NCBI RefSeq assembly: GCF_900168685.1
Contig: NZ_FVZN01000011.1
Location: 124,001-188,000 of the forward strand
Direction: 5' to 3'
DNA length: 64,000 nucleotides
Origin: Solibacillus isronensis
Lineage (GTDB): Bacteria > Bacillota > Bacilli > Bacillales_A > Planococcaceae
Below, piece after piece: positions 63,844 through 64,000 of this stretch. The stretch's first letter is position 1; each line of letters begins with the position of its first letter. The notes under the pieces are model-generated. The model saw only the letters and a list, made by a program, of their open reading frames with translations, searched no databases and was not told where the DNA came from. A program made the translations under genes and the position numbers.

Positions 63844-63919
63844 TGGTGGGTTTGGACGGAATCGAACCGCCGACACTTAGAGCTTCAATCTAATGCTCTA
63901 CCAACTGAGCTACAAACCC
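63844..63919 (-). tRNA. tRNA-Phe (anticodon GAA)
   Basis: Acceptor GGGTTTG/CAAACCC, anticodon stem TTAGA/TCTAA with loop TTGAAGC giving GAA, T-arm GGCGGTTCGATTCCGTC, encoded CCA. Confidence 0.93.
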
Positions 63920-63930
63920 ATAAAAAAAAA

Positions 63931-64000
63931 TGGCGGTCCCGACCGGGATCGAACCGGCGATCTCCTGCGTGACAGGCAGGCATGTTAACCGCTACACCAC
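63931..64000 (-). tRNA. tRNA-Asp (anticodon GUC), 5' end outside window
   Basis: The 3' part with encoded CCA, T-loop GGTTCGATCCC, anticodon loop CTGTCAC giving GUC, and most of the D-arm are present; the 5' acceptor strand is cut off by the window end. Confidence 0.92.

Overview
The window reads as chromosome of a low-GC, spore-forming Gram-positive of the Bacillales, most like the Planococcaceae (Lysinibacillus/Solibacillus group). Supporting signs are strong AAGGAGG-type ribosome binding sites, many TTG starts, S-layer-homology (SLH) surface proteins, CotF-like spore coat proteins, a reductase-less bacterial NO synthase, purine and lysine riboswitches of Bacillus type, and Fur-, PerR-, CcpA- and MerR-like sites. 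The genus is an inference; no 16S rRNA or other marker is present.

Layout. 1-8 kb: end of a flavin reductase gene, an 800-bp AT-rich gap, three MFS transporters (one with a MerR-type regulator and a 19-bp-spacer promoter), ornithine aminotransferase (rocD) and ypsA. 8-10.4 kb: a small unknown gene, a Fur-box promoter driving a likely ~150-nt small RNA, then fumC. 10.5-22.6 kb: a complete Gram-positive type IV pilus locus. A leftward operon encodes VanW/G5 protein-pilB-pilT-pilC-pilA-pilM-pilN-pilO plus prepilin peptidase, and a divergent rightward set holds three minor pilins, followed by a broken tyrosine recombinase. 23-28.2 kb: xpt-pbuX under a guanine riboswitch, an unknown gene, and lysP under a lysine riboswitch. 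28.3-31.3 kb: CynX-like MFS, a membrane-anchored Mrr-like nuclease and NO synthase. 31.4-38 kb: a quinone oxidoreductase, and a tctCBA tricarboxylate transporter with its CitA/CitB-type two-component system and a cre site. 38.2-40.6 kb: rtcB with an overlapping small membrane gene, and two CotF-like genes. 40.7-47.6 kb: yjiH-hutU-hutI-hutG histidine degradation operon (hutH absent) with a divergent AraC-type regulator carrying a pseudo-receiver. 47.6-52.4 kb: SLC13-type permease, catalase, AEC transporter. 52.6-60.9 kb: three exported surface proteins (two SLH, one leucine-rich repeat). 61-64 kb: MBL hydrolase, an IS3-family element, and a leftward tRNA cluster (Asp-Phe-Ile-Asn-Glu).

Most unusual material. 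Four intergenic arrays (about 11.34, 26.19, 27.86 and 39.78 kb) consist of an 8-10 nt core repeated at close to 21-nt spacing with unrelated spacers. Three different cores are used, one of them twice. I know of no named element of this kind. Other notable items are the candidate Fur-controlled sRNA before fumC, an array placed inside the lysine-riboswitch leader, an IS3 element sitting exactly in the loop of the tRNA-operon terminator, and a large SLH protein with a degenerate transglutaminase fold.
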